Origin: Batillaria attramentaria
Lineage: Eukaryota; Mollusca; Gastropoda; Batillariidae
Reading direction: 5' to 3'
Assembly (NCBI GenBank): GCA_018292915.2
Contig: JACVVK020000328.1
Location: 542,501-606,500 of the forward strand
DNA length: 64,000 nt
Shown: piece by piece, positions 32,382 to 44,135 of the stretch
Position numbering within the stretch: the first letter of the stretch is position 1
Layout: every line of letters begins with the position of its first letter
Notes under the pieces: generated by a model
What the model saw: the letters and a program-made list of their open reading frames with translations, nothing else
Databases searched by the model: none
Told to the model about the DNA's origin: nothing
Translations under genes and position numbers: made by a program

Positions 32382-34897
32382 ATGGGAACAGTGCTGCTAT
32401 TTCTTGCCTGTGTCAACCTTCTTCCTGTTTGTACCGGTGAGTACTTGCGTGATGAAAGCTATTGCAGGGGCGCCGGAAGATGTTGGGGGGAAAGGGGGCA
32501 GAATCTCGGAGGGGGGGGGGGGGGGGCAGAATCTCGGAGGGGGGAACGTTGCCCGAAGAAAGTGAACAGCGGGGGGGGGGGGGGGGGGGGGGGGTAGGGA
32601 GGGGGCGATCACATGCTGCGCAGACAAAAAAACCTTTACGAACCAGGGAGCCACTGAAAAAAGAAGGACATTACCCGAAAAAAGTGAAAAGCGGGGGGGG
32701 GGGGGGGGGGGGGGGGCAATCAGAGGAGCGGACAGCCTTCGGTCTGCAAAAACAGTTCTCTGTTGGGTGGGATGAGGGAGAGAGCAGGAAGAGGGGTAGG
32801 GAGAGGTAGGGGAAAGGGGGGGGGGGGGGGCAAGACCATGGCTTTGCCCCCGCCCCCTCTTGCCATAGTCACCTGATTTTCCAGGGGGGGGGGGGGGGGG
32901 CAAAAGACACTCTTGCCCCCCCCCTGCTTGGGTACAGGGGGGGGGGGGGCAGCTCCCCCCCCCCCGGTTCCGGCGCCCCTGTATTGTCTATACACGATAT
33001 TTAATTTTTGTAAGGAGGAATAATAATAATATTAACACATGGGTATTGTGTAGGCGCTTTACCCAGTCTCTTGAAATAGCTCAAAGCGCAGCGAGCTGAA
33101 GCCTACACGCACGTTCACGCGAACCACACGCGTTCGCTCACACACTGGACATGAACACATTACAATCACGTGGTGCGAAGGGTCAGCTCAGAAAATTTAA
33201 GTTTCGGGATTTATAGTTGCATTTTATTTCAAATTTTGTGGGTGGAACATTTCCAAGGCAGAGGAGTCTGTTTGGAGTTTACAATGGAAAACATTCTGAG
33301 CTCACAACTTATGAGGACATTTTGGTGTACTACCCGACACAGAAGAGCATACTGTCAATGTATGCCATTACTTCCAACCATTAAAGCTAACACGCAGGAA
33401 GTTATTTAAGTCACGGGTCAAAATGAGTCGGTATTATGTGTTATATGAACTTTTTACACAATGATATATTTCAGATTCCCCCTGCCATGTCTTGTTTTTA
33501 TGTCATGTTTCTTAGGAGCTGACGTGTATTTCGGACAAAAGCAATGTTTCTTTTGGTATGAATGCAGTATTTTCAAATCAATTCAATTTAATTCAATATT
33601 ACCCAGAGTTACGCGTTTTAACACTTTTTCATCATTTTCGGCCCATTTATGCTACACTTTGAGCCTAAAGTAATTTGAATGCAGCAAAATGAGACGCCCT
33701 TGGGTGAGAGGGGCAGATTACACGTAGATCTGCTCTTCCGCTATAGAACACAGTTCTCGTCTAAATGACAATTCCGAAAACTACCACATCCAATATTTTC
33801 GACGTCTGATTTCATACAATAAGCACTACAAAGAGAGACTGTAAAATCAGTTATACTGTTTGTGGTTGTAAGGTCAAACCCCAACAACAAACTGCCCACG
33901 TTATGTTGACGAGGGATCCCAGCTGGTCTGTACCTGTCGGCCATCATCGGGAGTCAAACAGGCGACCTTGACCTGGATAGGTCATTCCGACACGTCACAG
34001 CTGGTGATAGGTAACGTGAGGAGACAGGACAACGGGACTCAGTACGTGTGTCAGATGGTGGTGAACGGTCAGACTACGACATCGACATACACACTACAAG
34101 TTGCGTGTAGGTATCGAAAGTTAGGTAATTAAATGTGAACCGTTCTCCAGAAATGGTACATGAGTCGCCCATGGCATTCCACACAATACTCAAAGTGCTG
34201 GGGGCCACACTGTACCGACAGTACCGCTACAAACTTTAATTAACTGCTGTTTTCACAATTTTACAGTATTTATTCTTCTTTATGCTTATCTTGATATTGA
34301 TAAACATGTACTCATGTACAAGTTTGTGAGAAGGGGTCACAAATAAAAGTAGAACTGGATGGGGTGGCCGAAAAACATTTTGACAGAAAGCGACCCGTGA
34401 TAGAGAGCTAAAACAATATGAGTCCAGGTCACGTTAACCACAAAAAATACTACCGGACATGATTTTATGCAGTGTAGGCATGTCATGCCTTAGCACCTGC
34501 ATGGACTCTTAATTTTATCAACAGGTAAAACGTTCTGTTTTCAAAGCGGACAAAACTAAAACTGGCCACGTGCTTTATAAGTTATCCGCATGCCATTTTG
34601 TCTAACTAGACGGTCCTTCAGACAACACACTGGACATCAGTGGACAGTCACCCTTCCCAACCGACGGATCAAGGAGTCTCACTCTCACATGTCGAGATCG
34701 GGACTCATACCCGACACCAAGATACAGCTGGACATCTGTAACGTGTGATAATGGTAACACGGGTAGCACGTGCACATTCACACCACGTGTACCAAACGAC
34801 GATGGGAAGATTGTCATTTGCAGAGCACAGAACACGGGTGGATCTGACGCCAGGCTCGCATCAAAAGGTTTTACTGTCAATCTTCAGTGTAAGGATT

Positions 34898-34936
<39 letters not shown>

Positions 34937-36476
34937 GACAGCATGTAAGATAGGCAGCAATGCCTAAATGCTCTATCCTGAATAAAAACGTTTCATCATC
35001 ATCATCATCATCATCATCATCTCTCTCTCCACCAAATCGACCAAACGCTGGCATTAAAGAGTAGAATGCATTCAAAAGAAAACAGACAGCTATGCTTCAA
35101 TATAAAAACATGCTCCTCCAGAGCGTATTTTGTAATAGACTCTAGTATTCTGGACGCAAATGTCATCATATTGTCAAGATGACTTGCATCTGGGTGTTTA
35201 TCATGTTGAGATCAGCAACGGATTGGAAGGGACCTACAACAAATACTACTTGGAAGTCAAAAGGACAAGTAACTCACTTCATTTTCTTTCTTTCTCTTTT
35301 AATCTCTAGCTGATAAGTCTGCAGGACAGAACCCATCGGGAAAATGGGAAGTAGTTTAAAGGTCATTTACAAACTCATTGATCCGGAAATAAACCGTCGT
35401 TATATTTTTCGTTATCCTTGCTTTATTCGTTCATTGTCGTGGATGTCTCTATTTACAGTAACCGTTGTTCCTGAAGACACACCGATGGCAGTCATTGTGG
35501 GAGGTGTTGTAGGCGGGATCCTGGTGCTGGCTACTGTTGCTGCTGTGGTCGGTGTCCTGATCTGGAAGAAAAGAAGTAAATCAACCCACATCTCCCTCTG
35601 TCTGTCAATCTCTCACTAAGAGACAGTTAGAAAAGATCAAACTGAAACGCACCACGACTAGAAAATGATGCTGATGCTGCTGCTGATGATGATGAACCCG
35701 CATCTCTGTGTGTCTATCTTTTTCTGAAAAAAAAAATGAAAAGATCAAATTCAAACGCACAACAACCTTGTTGTTTTAATAATAATTAATCTTAAAGAAG
35801 AATAAGAAAAAATTAATGATGTTGATGATGTATTTTAGCATAAACCTATAGTTACAATAACAGTACCTGTATCTGTTACAGATCCTAGGTATGAAAAGCC
35901 ATTACCTAGACGTGAGAGGGAATCAGACGCCTACACTGGTCTACAGCCCACAAATAACGACACAGGTCGACAGCCTCCAGCTGGCATTGCCAATCCCCAA
36001 AATTCCACAGGACACGGTGAGTCGGATCATCCTCACAGTTACATGGAAGTTTTGCCACCAGACAACACGTACGACCCGCTACAGATGACAAGAAGACAAG
36101 ACACTGCCGTCTACACGGATCTCCGCCCTACAGGTTCCGGAGGGAGGGGAACAGGTTAGAAAAGGGAGAGCAGAATGAATATTAAAATTTATTTATCTGT
36201 CATTTATTATAATTTATTCATCACTTGGCTGTATGAGCTGTTCAAGAACCCAAAAATGAAAATAAAAATCTTCAAATCTTCAAATTGCCACACCAGTCTT
36301 TTTTTTCCTTGATCAAAATTTCTTAAGAGTGGCTGGGCAACCTTGTCCCTCTTTTGTGTGGTCCCGATGTATATGAATATGTTCTCTGGCTCTTTTCCAT
36401 TTATTAGTTCTTATTTATTTTATTGTTGTCAGATGCAGACGGTTACGAGCTGCCTGTTATGCCCAGGCGACACTGA
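32382..36476 (+). CDS. Gene C: two-Ig receptor with tyrosine-rich tail
   Basis: Exons: signal peptide 32,382-32,436 (MGTVLLFLACVNLLPVCTG), Ig1 33,873-34,106, Ig2 34,610-34,888, membrane 35,459-35,575, tail 35,882-36,154, last exon 36,433-36,476. About 333 residues, all joins phase 1 and open. Ig1 has NCPRYVDEGSQLVCTC and DNGTQYVCQM. Ig2 has LTLTCRDRD, SWTSVTCD and IVICRA. The membrane helix holds GGVVGG and ends WKKR. The tail has six tyrosines: YEKP, YTGL, YMEV, YDPL, YTDL and YELP. YMEV and YDPL are separated by six residues, as in ITAM-like pairs, and YxxP suits Crk/Nck-type SH2 domains. It is the likely signalling partner of the short-tailed genes (inference). Confidence 0.8.
32465..32981. 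mobile_element. G-rich TIR element in gene C intron 1
   Basis: Perfect 14-bp inverted ends CAGGGGCGCCGGAA, flanked by the direct repeat TATTG (32,460-32,464 and 32,982-32,986). Gene F has the uninterrupted site near 57,526. The 517-bp interior is dominated by poly-G runs of about 10-22 on the plus strand. No transposase. The CAGGGGCG ends resemble hAT-type elements. Confidence 0.9.
34935..35021 (+). mobile_element. Retroelement 3' end inside CT tract (gene C)
   Basis: AGGACAGCATGTAAGATAGG through CTCTATCCTGAATAAAAACG and a TCA run. The same sequence occurs in the LINE at 19,679-19,745. It sits between CT runs in the Ig2-membrane intron. Gene F has a different element end at the same site. 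Confidence 0.65.
35187..35272 (+). pseudogene. Relic of an Ig5-type exon in gene C
   Basis: Reads LGVYHVEISNGLEGTYNKYY, matching the end of the Ig5 exon in gene D, with the front part lost. It shows that C descends from a longer multi-Ig ancestor. A matching relic lies at 60,343-60,430 in gene F. Confidence 0.7.
35882..36154 (+). CDS. Gene C main cytoplasmic-tail exon
   Basis: Codes 91 residues with ESDAYTGLQ, HPHSYMEVLPPDNTYDPLQ and DTAVYTDLRP. An alternative donor (ACACGGTGAGT) lies inside at about 36,019, but the reading frame continues open through it. Retaining the next intron adds only one residue before TAG, and AATAAA occurs at about 36,261 in that intron, so a shorter tail without YELP is possible. 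Confidence 0.78.
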
Positions 36477-36743
36477 CCTGGTGCCCTTGTTGTCCTGTTG
36501 GAAAGTTTGACTGAACGTGGTCGTCTCGACTTGTGACAACTGATGTACAAAAGCACTGTTTGTGTGAAGCAGTCGGCTTGTGTTGGTGGTAAATCACAGT
36601 ACAGTGCGGATGACAGTGACAATACGACATCCTTGGCGGGAAGTCTAGTTCCTGTCTGTACATCCGCATCGCGTGACACACAAACAGACTGAATGATTGT
36701 GTTGCCGCTTTGGATACCGACTGCACTGATGGCGGAAATGTAC

Positions 36744-36749
36744 AATAAA
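36744..36749 (+). terminator. Poly(A) signal of gene C
   Basis: AATAAA lies 268 nt after the stop. In gene F the matching bases read AGTGAA, so F has lost this signal. Confidence 0.5.
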
Positions 36750-36835
36750 AGTTTTCGTACTAGTAAGATTAAGTTAATTCTACTCTGTCATGATGTATAG
36801 GCTCGTTGCAGCCCCCCCCCTCCCCCTCCTCCCCA

Positions 36836-36837
<2 letters not shown>

Positions 36838-36882
<45 letters not shown>

Positions 36883-36912
36883 TCTCCTCCACCCCCCCCC
36901 CCCCCCCCCCCC
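36838..36912. repeat. CA run followed by poly-C
   Basis: (CA)n of about 20 units, a CT-rich link and about 22 C. The gene F counterpart near 61,957-62,006 is rearranged and shorter. Confidence 0.9.
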
Positions 36913-37712
36913 GCCCCCAACAGAAAAAAAAATATTGCATTTTTCCATGCGAGTTCATATCGAGTGAACTTATTCAATACGCTTCATGCAGTGTAAATAT
37001 CAGAATTACACAAAGCTTCCCCCAACCCCACCCCGTCAAATTCCTCAGAGAGAAAAAAAAACAAGAAAAGTTCATGTCAAGTTCAATCATTTAATACGCT
37101 TTGTGCATATAAATTGATACAGACAGGCAGAAATGAAATAGAGCGTTCTGACAGGGAACCCTCAAAACATGATTTCAGTCCTCCAACCGCCTCCTCAAAT
37201 AGCAATAACCAAAGAGAAGTATGCACGTTTATGTCAAGTTGAATCATTCACTGCGCTTTTTGTAACTGTGAGGACGATCCGACTCATCCATGTTGTGTTA
37301 ATATCATATATTATTAATTAAAGTGTTTATAAATTTACAGATTATTATTTTATCCTCATCTTTCTTCAAGATCGTTTGCAGAGCATGTGAAGGTTTGCTG
37401 TTTGCAACTGTGAATACGTTGACCTCTCGGGTACATTTACTAACAATATTTAGAGAGGGCGGGGGGGGGGGGGGAGAGAGCTGTCTGTTGCTGTATGTGA
37501 TATATGTGATATGCTTGTAACTAATAAAACTGATTAAGATCATTATCTTGGAAACTTCTCATTGCCTGCCATTGTATAGTATTAATATTGCAATACGTTC
37601 GTCGCGTAACCAACACTAATTGTAATGCATTCTGTTTACTCTTGTTGGTGATGATGATGTCTCGCGGTAGTGACCCTCCACCATTTTCTTTTTACTGCCC
37701 ACAGCAGCAAAC

Positions 37713-37746
<34 letters not shown>

Positions 37747-37910
37747 TTGTAAGTGCATGCAGTGGGTGTAGATCACTTTGTTCTCGTGTTGTATAACTGT
37801 GCAGCTGGAGTCCAGATTCCGACCTTACGGGCTGTTAGTGGGTTCACCATGTATTCATGCTGTGTACACGCGTGCCTGTATTACCGGTGATGTGGACAGT
37901 TGGTAAGGGG

Positions 37911-38192
37911 TGAAGCTAAGTGACGCAGAGACAAGGTACTCGACTATCGAGAACGAGTGTCTGGCCATCATCCGGGAAATGCAGCAGTTTGAACCTTGCC
38001 TGTTCGGCACTACCTTCACGATAGGAACACACCATTAACCACTACTGTACTTACATAAACAAACGAACAAACAAAAACAGCAGGTTGAGAGACAGGCTAT
38101 CAGATTGCAGCAGAACAGTTTCCTTGTAAGTGTTATCCCAGGAATGGACAACGACAGTGCCGATTACCTGAGTGGCGCATTGAAGGGTTTGT
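37911..38192 (+). mobile_element. Gypsy-type RNase H relic upstream of D
   Basis: The frame reads KLSDAETRYSTIENECLAII, FEPCLFGTTF, then PLLYLHKQ and SVIPGMDNDSADYLSGAL. This follows the RNase H end of Ty3/Gypsy pol, where DHQPL is normal. An in-frame stop replaces a Gln codon here. A copy lies at 63,024-63,309 before gene G. Confidence 0.75.
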
Positions 38193-38571
38193 GACGTAAA
38201 GTGTCACTCGTGTACACTAGGTAATCGTTTCGCGGTGCCTGTGATAATCGTCTGTATTAAATATCTGTCTGTGCGCGTATGAATGAAACTGGGTAGGAAG
38301 AAGTATGTACGTAGCGCGCAATGGAAGAAATAAAGTCCCCCTAGACTGTATGCGCAGGTGTTTTCACGAACGCGGAATTTTTAAAACTTCGGCTGCAGAT
38401 AGTGTGTGCATACATTTTCTTGTGCTACCACATTCTTACATGACTCGTCAGTGGCGTGTTGAGGCTTTTCATTAGCACGGGTAACACAGGGTAGGCAACT
38501 GTTGACACTGTGTGGTGCTGCTATTCTTGATAATTCTCCAACCCCTGTACGCTACTGACACTATATAATCA

Positions 38572-38578
38572 GAATTAT
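38572..38578 (+). promoter_or_regulatory. TATA box of gene D
   Basis: TATATAA lies 144 nt before the ATG. It is conserved with its flanks (ACACTATATAATCAGAA) before gene G (63,676-63,682). The position suits a core promoter with a short leader. Confidence 0.5.
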
Positions 38579-39332
38579 ACAACTGAGGTCAGTTGCAGAT
38601 GCCATCGTGTACGCGTCACGCGAGAAGATGCCATGATTGCACTGTGATTATTTTGATCAGACTATTGATGAAAGCGTGCAACAGGAGGCACGAACATTAG
38701 TACATTCAGCCGAGCATGGAGAGAGTTTATCTGCTACTTACCTGTGTAGGCCTTCTTCCTGTTTGTGCTGGTAAGTGTGAAGAATGAAATTACTTGTACA
38801 CGTTGTTCAATATGGCGAGTATCATTTTAGTAAGGTGACTGGATGCACAAATGTTTCTGGACTCACAGCTTATAAGAGTCTATTACCAGCAGGAATATCT
38901 CTGTCCCTTTGTAAATAGCATTACACGGAAAGCTTTCACAAGTAGTTGTGGTTCTGCTTATACAACAGCGTCATAAATTACTGCTGCTAACTAATTCGAC
39001 TACCCCGGAGGACAGCTTGGTATTTTTCTATCATTTTCGTCGAAGGTCAAGTTCCAACAACAAACTGCCCACCTTATGTTGACGATGGATCCCAACTGAA
39101 CTGTACCTGTCTGTCGCCATCCGGAGTGTCACCGGAGTCCTTAACCTGGCCAGGTCATTCCGACACGTCACAGCTGGTGATAGGTAACGTGACTCAGGAC
39201 AACGGGACTCAGTACGTGTGTCAGATGGTGGTGAACGGTCAGACCACTACAACAACATACACACTACGAGTTGCCTGTAAGGATCAACATCGCATGAAGA
39301 AAAAATAAAATGGTTTCGTCTTGTTAATAGAA

Positions 39333-39360
39333 GGGGGGGGGGGGGGGGGGGGGGGGGGGT
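39333..39360. repeat. Poly-G tract in gene D intron
   Basis: An uninterrupted run of about 27 G shortly after the Ig1 exon. The exact length in an assembly is unreliable. Confidence 0.9.
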
Positions 39361-39664
39361 CCTCGTACGCATGCATTTTTCCGAGTGCTGTTGTTTTTTT
39401 TTCTTCCGAGGATAACAGAATGCATGAATACCAATGGCACAGACTGGGTTGTGTTTTCGGTTTTGATTTACGTCAAAAGTAATTTGCAGTGCAGCTTCTA
39501 AACCAGTTTCTCTTACCTCACTCCTCCGTTTTGCTGTCTAAGATGGTCCTTCAGACAACACGCTGGAGATCAGTGGACAGTCACCATTCCCTACTGACGG
39601 ATCAAGGAGTCTCACCCTCACATGTCGAGATCGGGACTCCTACCCTACACCATCATACACCTGG

Positions 39665-40333
39665 GGCGCGTTTCTTACGGAAAGGCGCTCGCGGGCGCTT
39701 GCGGAGGTCGCTTTGCCTCGTTGGGAAACGGCCAATTAGAACCAGGGCGCTTTCAAAATGGCGGCGGAATCACGAACACTGTTGTTGGCAAGGCTGAAAA
39801 GGAAGCAGAAAACTCTAGTGCTCGCAGCTATCAGTCATCTTTTGAGCGCAGAAGACGACGTTTTTGAGGAGGAGCAATAATTACTGGCTTGGAGCATGAT
39901 ATACCGCTAGTATGCATGTTCTGCTCGATGCAAAACGGAGACGTAAGGCACCATTACGTACTCACTTTGACCACTCCTTCCCCACAAACACGCACGACAT
40001 ATCCCTGAATGACTGCCGACCACGGCCCGGTGCAATTAGCTCAAATTATTTTCGTATACTATTCTGCACAATTACAAGTTGGGACAGAAGGTCTCCATCC
40101 ACCCGCAAATTCATTTTAAGCCATTTCTTAGTTCCACTTCAACGAAGCCTTCGGTGGGCGCCGCCATCTTTGTTTACATAGAAACTGACCACGTGACCTT
40201 TTGCTCGCGGCAAACTAGCTTCAGACTTAGTGCGCGGGCGCTTTTTCCGCCCGCCGCGGGCAAGGTGCCTATAGACGGTTTCATAGGAAAGCGCCCCGGA
40301 ACGTTTCGAAGCGCTCGCCTTAGGAAACGCGGC
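39665..40333. mobile_element. 669-bp TIR element inside Ig2 exon of D
   Basis: It interrupts the codons after SYTW. Ends are GGCGCGTTTCTTACGG and, inverted, GCCGCGTTTCCTAAGG. The 5-bp repeat CCTGG flanks it (39,660-39,664 and 40,334-40,338). It introduces stops (TAG after WETAN). No transposase is visible, so it is nonautonomous. Paralogous exons give the empty site. Confidence 0.9.
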
Positions 40334-40536
40334 CCTGGTCATCTGTAACGTGTGATGATGGTAACACGGGCAGCACGTGCACGTTCACACCTCGTGTACC
40401 AGCTGATGATGGGAAGATCGTCACGTGCATCGCAATTAGAACTGGTGGATCTGGCGTGAGGACAGGGTCAAAAACATTCAGTGTCAGCCTTCTGTGTAAG
40501 TATGTATATATAATAATTAGGCTTTGGTTGAGTTTA

Positions 40537-40595
<59 letters not shown>

Positions 40596-41792
40596 TGAAC
40601 AGTCCTAAATTTCTTCTTGTCCGTGTGACCAGGCAAACTGCAATTAGAGGCTGACGACAGTTTTGAAATCATACGCTTCGCTATTATTTTGGTGGAATCA
40701 CCACTTTAACGGTAGAAATATTCGGTTGTTGTTGTTGTTGTTGTTGTTGTTTGTTTGTTTGTTTGTTTGTTTGTTGTTTTCATCAAAAAGACCTTTGCAA
40801 ACGAAATTCTGTAGGCGGTATTTATTACTTCGACTGAATTTCATGTTATGTGAGTGAGGGAGACAAGGTGTGATTATTAAGTGAGCTGAAATACTTTGGG
40901 TGTATCTATTTCACGTACCAGCCAATGCTAATTCTCCTGGTGTAATAAACTAATATATTGCACAGACCCAACATCACAATCACCCACAATAACCGGATAC
41001 CAAGATGGCCAGATCCTAAAGGCTGGAGATGAGATCAGCTGTACAGTGACGGGAGGAAAACCGCCAGTTGAAAGTGTCCGTTTCTCCTGCACTACACCAA
41101 CACATACAGACACACCGGACGTCGTGACGTCATCATCAGTGACCAGTCGTCTGACCATCGACACGTCACAAGCCAGTGAGGACAACATGACGTGTAGCTG
41201 TACAGCCAAGTGGGCGCCTGATACAACTCTGTATACGCACAACACACAAGTCAACATTCCTCTACAGTGTACGTATTTTAAGCCTAAGTTTAATTTTCAG
41301 AAAAGTAAACAACCCATAATTTTCCACTTGTTTCTTTTTAGGCTGATTTTTATTTCATCAAAACCAGAAACTTGTAAAACAAACAAACAAAATGCCACTC
41401 ACACTGCTCCTTGCTTCAGCGCTTCAGCCAAAAATAAATCTGTCAAATTACATATTCTCCTTTCAGACAGGGCTGTGGTCAAAAACTTCACCATAAACGA
41501 TACCTCGGGCTCCTTGACTGTAAACGAATAGGCCGTGGGCCGCCCTCGGTTTTTGTGTCATAAGGATTAGGTTTGATTTATTAAATTGAATGAGAAGTTC
41601 GTGAAAATAGTATGTAATCACAATGATAATATGAGCATTTTTCAGTGATCTTGATAATTACGTTGCCGGACCTCATAATATAGACAGGTCTAGACTTCTT
41701 TGTAGTCACGGTCAACTTCAACGTAGCACGATGAATAGCGTATATTTAAAAAAAAAAATTGAGAGTTCCACTACTTCCTAGATCAGTCCTAA

Positions 41793-42245
41793 TTGAGTTG
41801 TTTGGGGAGGGGATCGGGGAGTATTTCAGCTGTGCCAAGCATCCTGCCTAAGGTCACTATATGCCTGTTGCTGGTACAATATTTTTCAGATGATGCCAAC
41901 AAGAGGCAACTTTACCATGGGAGCATGTATCTGAGGGAGCAGGTCATGTCAGTGACATCACCAGCAGTATGGCCTGCTGACAGCAAGGATCTCACAACGG
42001 AGCATGCTATGGAGATGGTTCTTGTGGGCTTGTTCAATTTATTGGTGTGGATGTGTGGTACTTCTATTAATGAAGTTTGGCTGGACAAATTTGCTGATGT
42101 CAGTGGGACTGTAAAGAGAAAGATTCTTGCCACTGCACAAGACATCTTACATGTAGCTAACAGTGCAGATGAAGCTGAGAGCCAGGTGTGTGGTGGTGCT
42201 TCAGATTGTGACAGTGACACATCAGAGTATGACAGTGATATCTGA
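41793..42245 (+). other. Unidentified ORF inside the Ig4-exon transposon
   Basis: 150 codons. The recognisable part reads LTTEHAMEMVLVGLFNLLVW, then VKRKILATAQDILHVA, and ends in an acidic Ser/Asp-rich tail. It vaguely resembles an uncharacterised segment recurring in mollusc and cnidarian repeat ORFs. I cannot assign a function. It is probably a fragment carried by the element. Confidence 0.35.
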
Positions 42246-42659
42246 GGTGACAGAAATTACTGGTAAAGCCACAGCATTGGGGGCTAAGGCAACGCCAGTG
42301 TAAATTCTGACAGTGACGTCTGAGGTATTAACAATTAAAGCCACAATATCTGAGAGTGTGACAACACCAGTTTAAATTCTCACAGACCAGTCAGATGATG
42401 AGACAGGGCATTCAGGTGCTACACCAAGAGACCATGAAAACAGACCATGCAGTTTTCTCCCTTGTATTGTAAGTAATTATGAGCATTACTGTTTCGTTAT
42501 GCTGTTCAACTTTATCGTTTTAAATACTAATGGCACTGTACTCAGTCAGGAGTTTTTTTTCCAGCTTTATTGCATACTGCTGCGTCTCAATCTCCTCATT
42601 CCCAATATAATATATTATGATGTTTGTTGCCCATCTTTACAATAAACTTTGTTGAGTGG

Positions 42660-44135
42660 TGTCATTTTTTACATCTCAGTATTGGTAAGACCAGAGAAAT
42701 GGTCATTGATTTCAGGGAAAAAAGCCAAGTATGTTGATCCTGTAGATATTAAGGGGGAGGTATTTCAGAGGGTTGACCTCTATATATTATATACTTGGGG
42801 GTGATTATTGACAGCAGACTGAACTGGAATGCTAACACTGATCATGTGATAAAGAAATCTCAATCCAGACTGTACTCCTTGAGGAAATTAGACTCTTTTG
42901 ATGCTAGTGAGAAAACTCTTAACATGTTTTACACACATGTATACATGTCCATTGTACTTTTTGTAGGCAGTGTCCTCTTCTTGGGCTGTGTCTGTTGGGG
43001 TAGTCAGATCTCAAAACAGGACAGGGGTAGAGTGGACAAAGTTGTAAAGAAAGCTGAGTCAGTGGTGGGGAAACCCCAGAAGAGGCTTGAAGTGATAATT
43101 TATTATAAGAGACTTGAGAAAAAAAAACATCTCTGTCATGTCCAGTGTCTGACACCCCCTGTTCAGCCTCATCGAGGGCCAGAGAAGTACATTCAGTGGG
43201 AGAATAATTACTCCTGCAAGCCAAACTTAATGGCATAGGAGATCTTTCTTGCCTGAAGCTACTAAAGCGTTTAATTGATGATTAGAACTTAGCTTTGATC
43301 AGATAACTGTAGGTCTTAGTCTGTTTTCAGAGCGTGCCGTCCACTACCTGTTGCTGCTGTACAGTGTGCTGCTAAAGTGAAATAACCCCTGTTGTGGTTG
43401 TGTTCTCAAAGTATTCTAACAGTTTTAGTTTTTATATTATGTTTGAAATTATGAGGCAAGATGACTAGTGCATTGGAAATCCGAATGTATTTCACCAGGT
43501 GATGTATGGCGTGGAGGTGTGGAGTGTACGACTATGGCTGAGTGTGTGTGCGCATGTGATATGTGGATGAGCAGATAAGTGTGCAAAGCATGGTTGATTT
43601 TATGCGGAGATTTTGTTTTTGTGATGGACTGAATTATTTTTAATTACAGTTTTCTTCTTAATCATGAAATTCATAACAGTATTTCTGCCAGGAGTGTATT
43701 TGATGGGTGTATGAGTGAAGAGTGCGTGGATGCATGGTGTAAATTACATAGGCGTACACCAGTAGATCAGTGCCTATGATGAACTATAGTAGTATCCCCT
43801 GAATTGTAGATTTGTTTTTAATAATGTAATTATATTACGTAGCTTCACTATGTAGTATGTATTATGTGTGCAGGTTATTTCACTTTGTGGTGTGTGGCAT
43901 GGCGGTATGCATGAGAAGAGTGTATGCTATGACTATGGATAAGTCACTTAAGTGTGTGGGTGCATATATATATATGTGATTGGTGGACGCGCGTGTGGGT
44001 GCATGGCTGATTTCTTCATGGAGATTTTGTTCTTGTGTCATAATAGTTGTACTGTGTATTATGTGATCAAGAGCTGTACACGATAAATTTCCCTGAGGGG
44101 ATTAATAAAGTTGTTCTTATCTTCTTATTATCTCT
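42660..44135 (+). mobile_element. LINE 3' end (L2-like), nested
   Basis: Reads REMVIDF, then LGVIIDSRLNWNANTDHVIK and SRLYSLRKLDSFDASEKTL. This is the end of an L2/Rex-like reverse transcriptase, followed by a long 3' UTR closing with TTTCCCTGAGGGGATTAATA and AAGTTG. That ending is typical of L2-type elements. It is 5'-truncated and frame-broken. Confidence 0.75.

Noticed and set aside
32397..32995. Proline-rich minus-strand ORFs in the G-rich region
   Set aside because: Poly-C on the minus strand translates as poly-Pro; the region is a transposon interior.
33170..33409. ORF MVRRVSSENLSFGIY (also at 57,707)
   Set aside because: It lies in intron 1 of C and F; the two copies end differently because of a small indel, and no family is recognisable.
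39489..40348. ORFs inside the Ig2-exon insertion (MQLLNQFLLPHSS and others)
   Set aside because: They run in other frames through the transposon and include shadow translation of the Ig exon.
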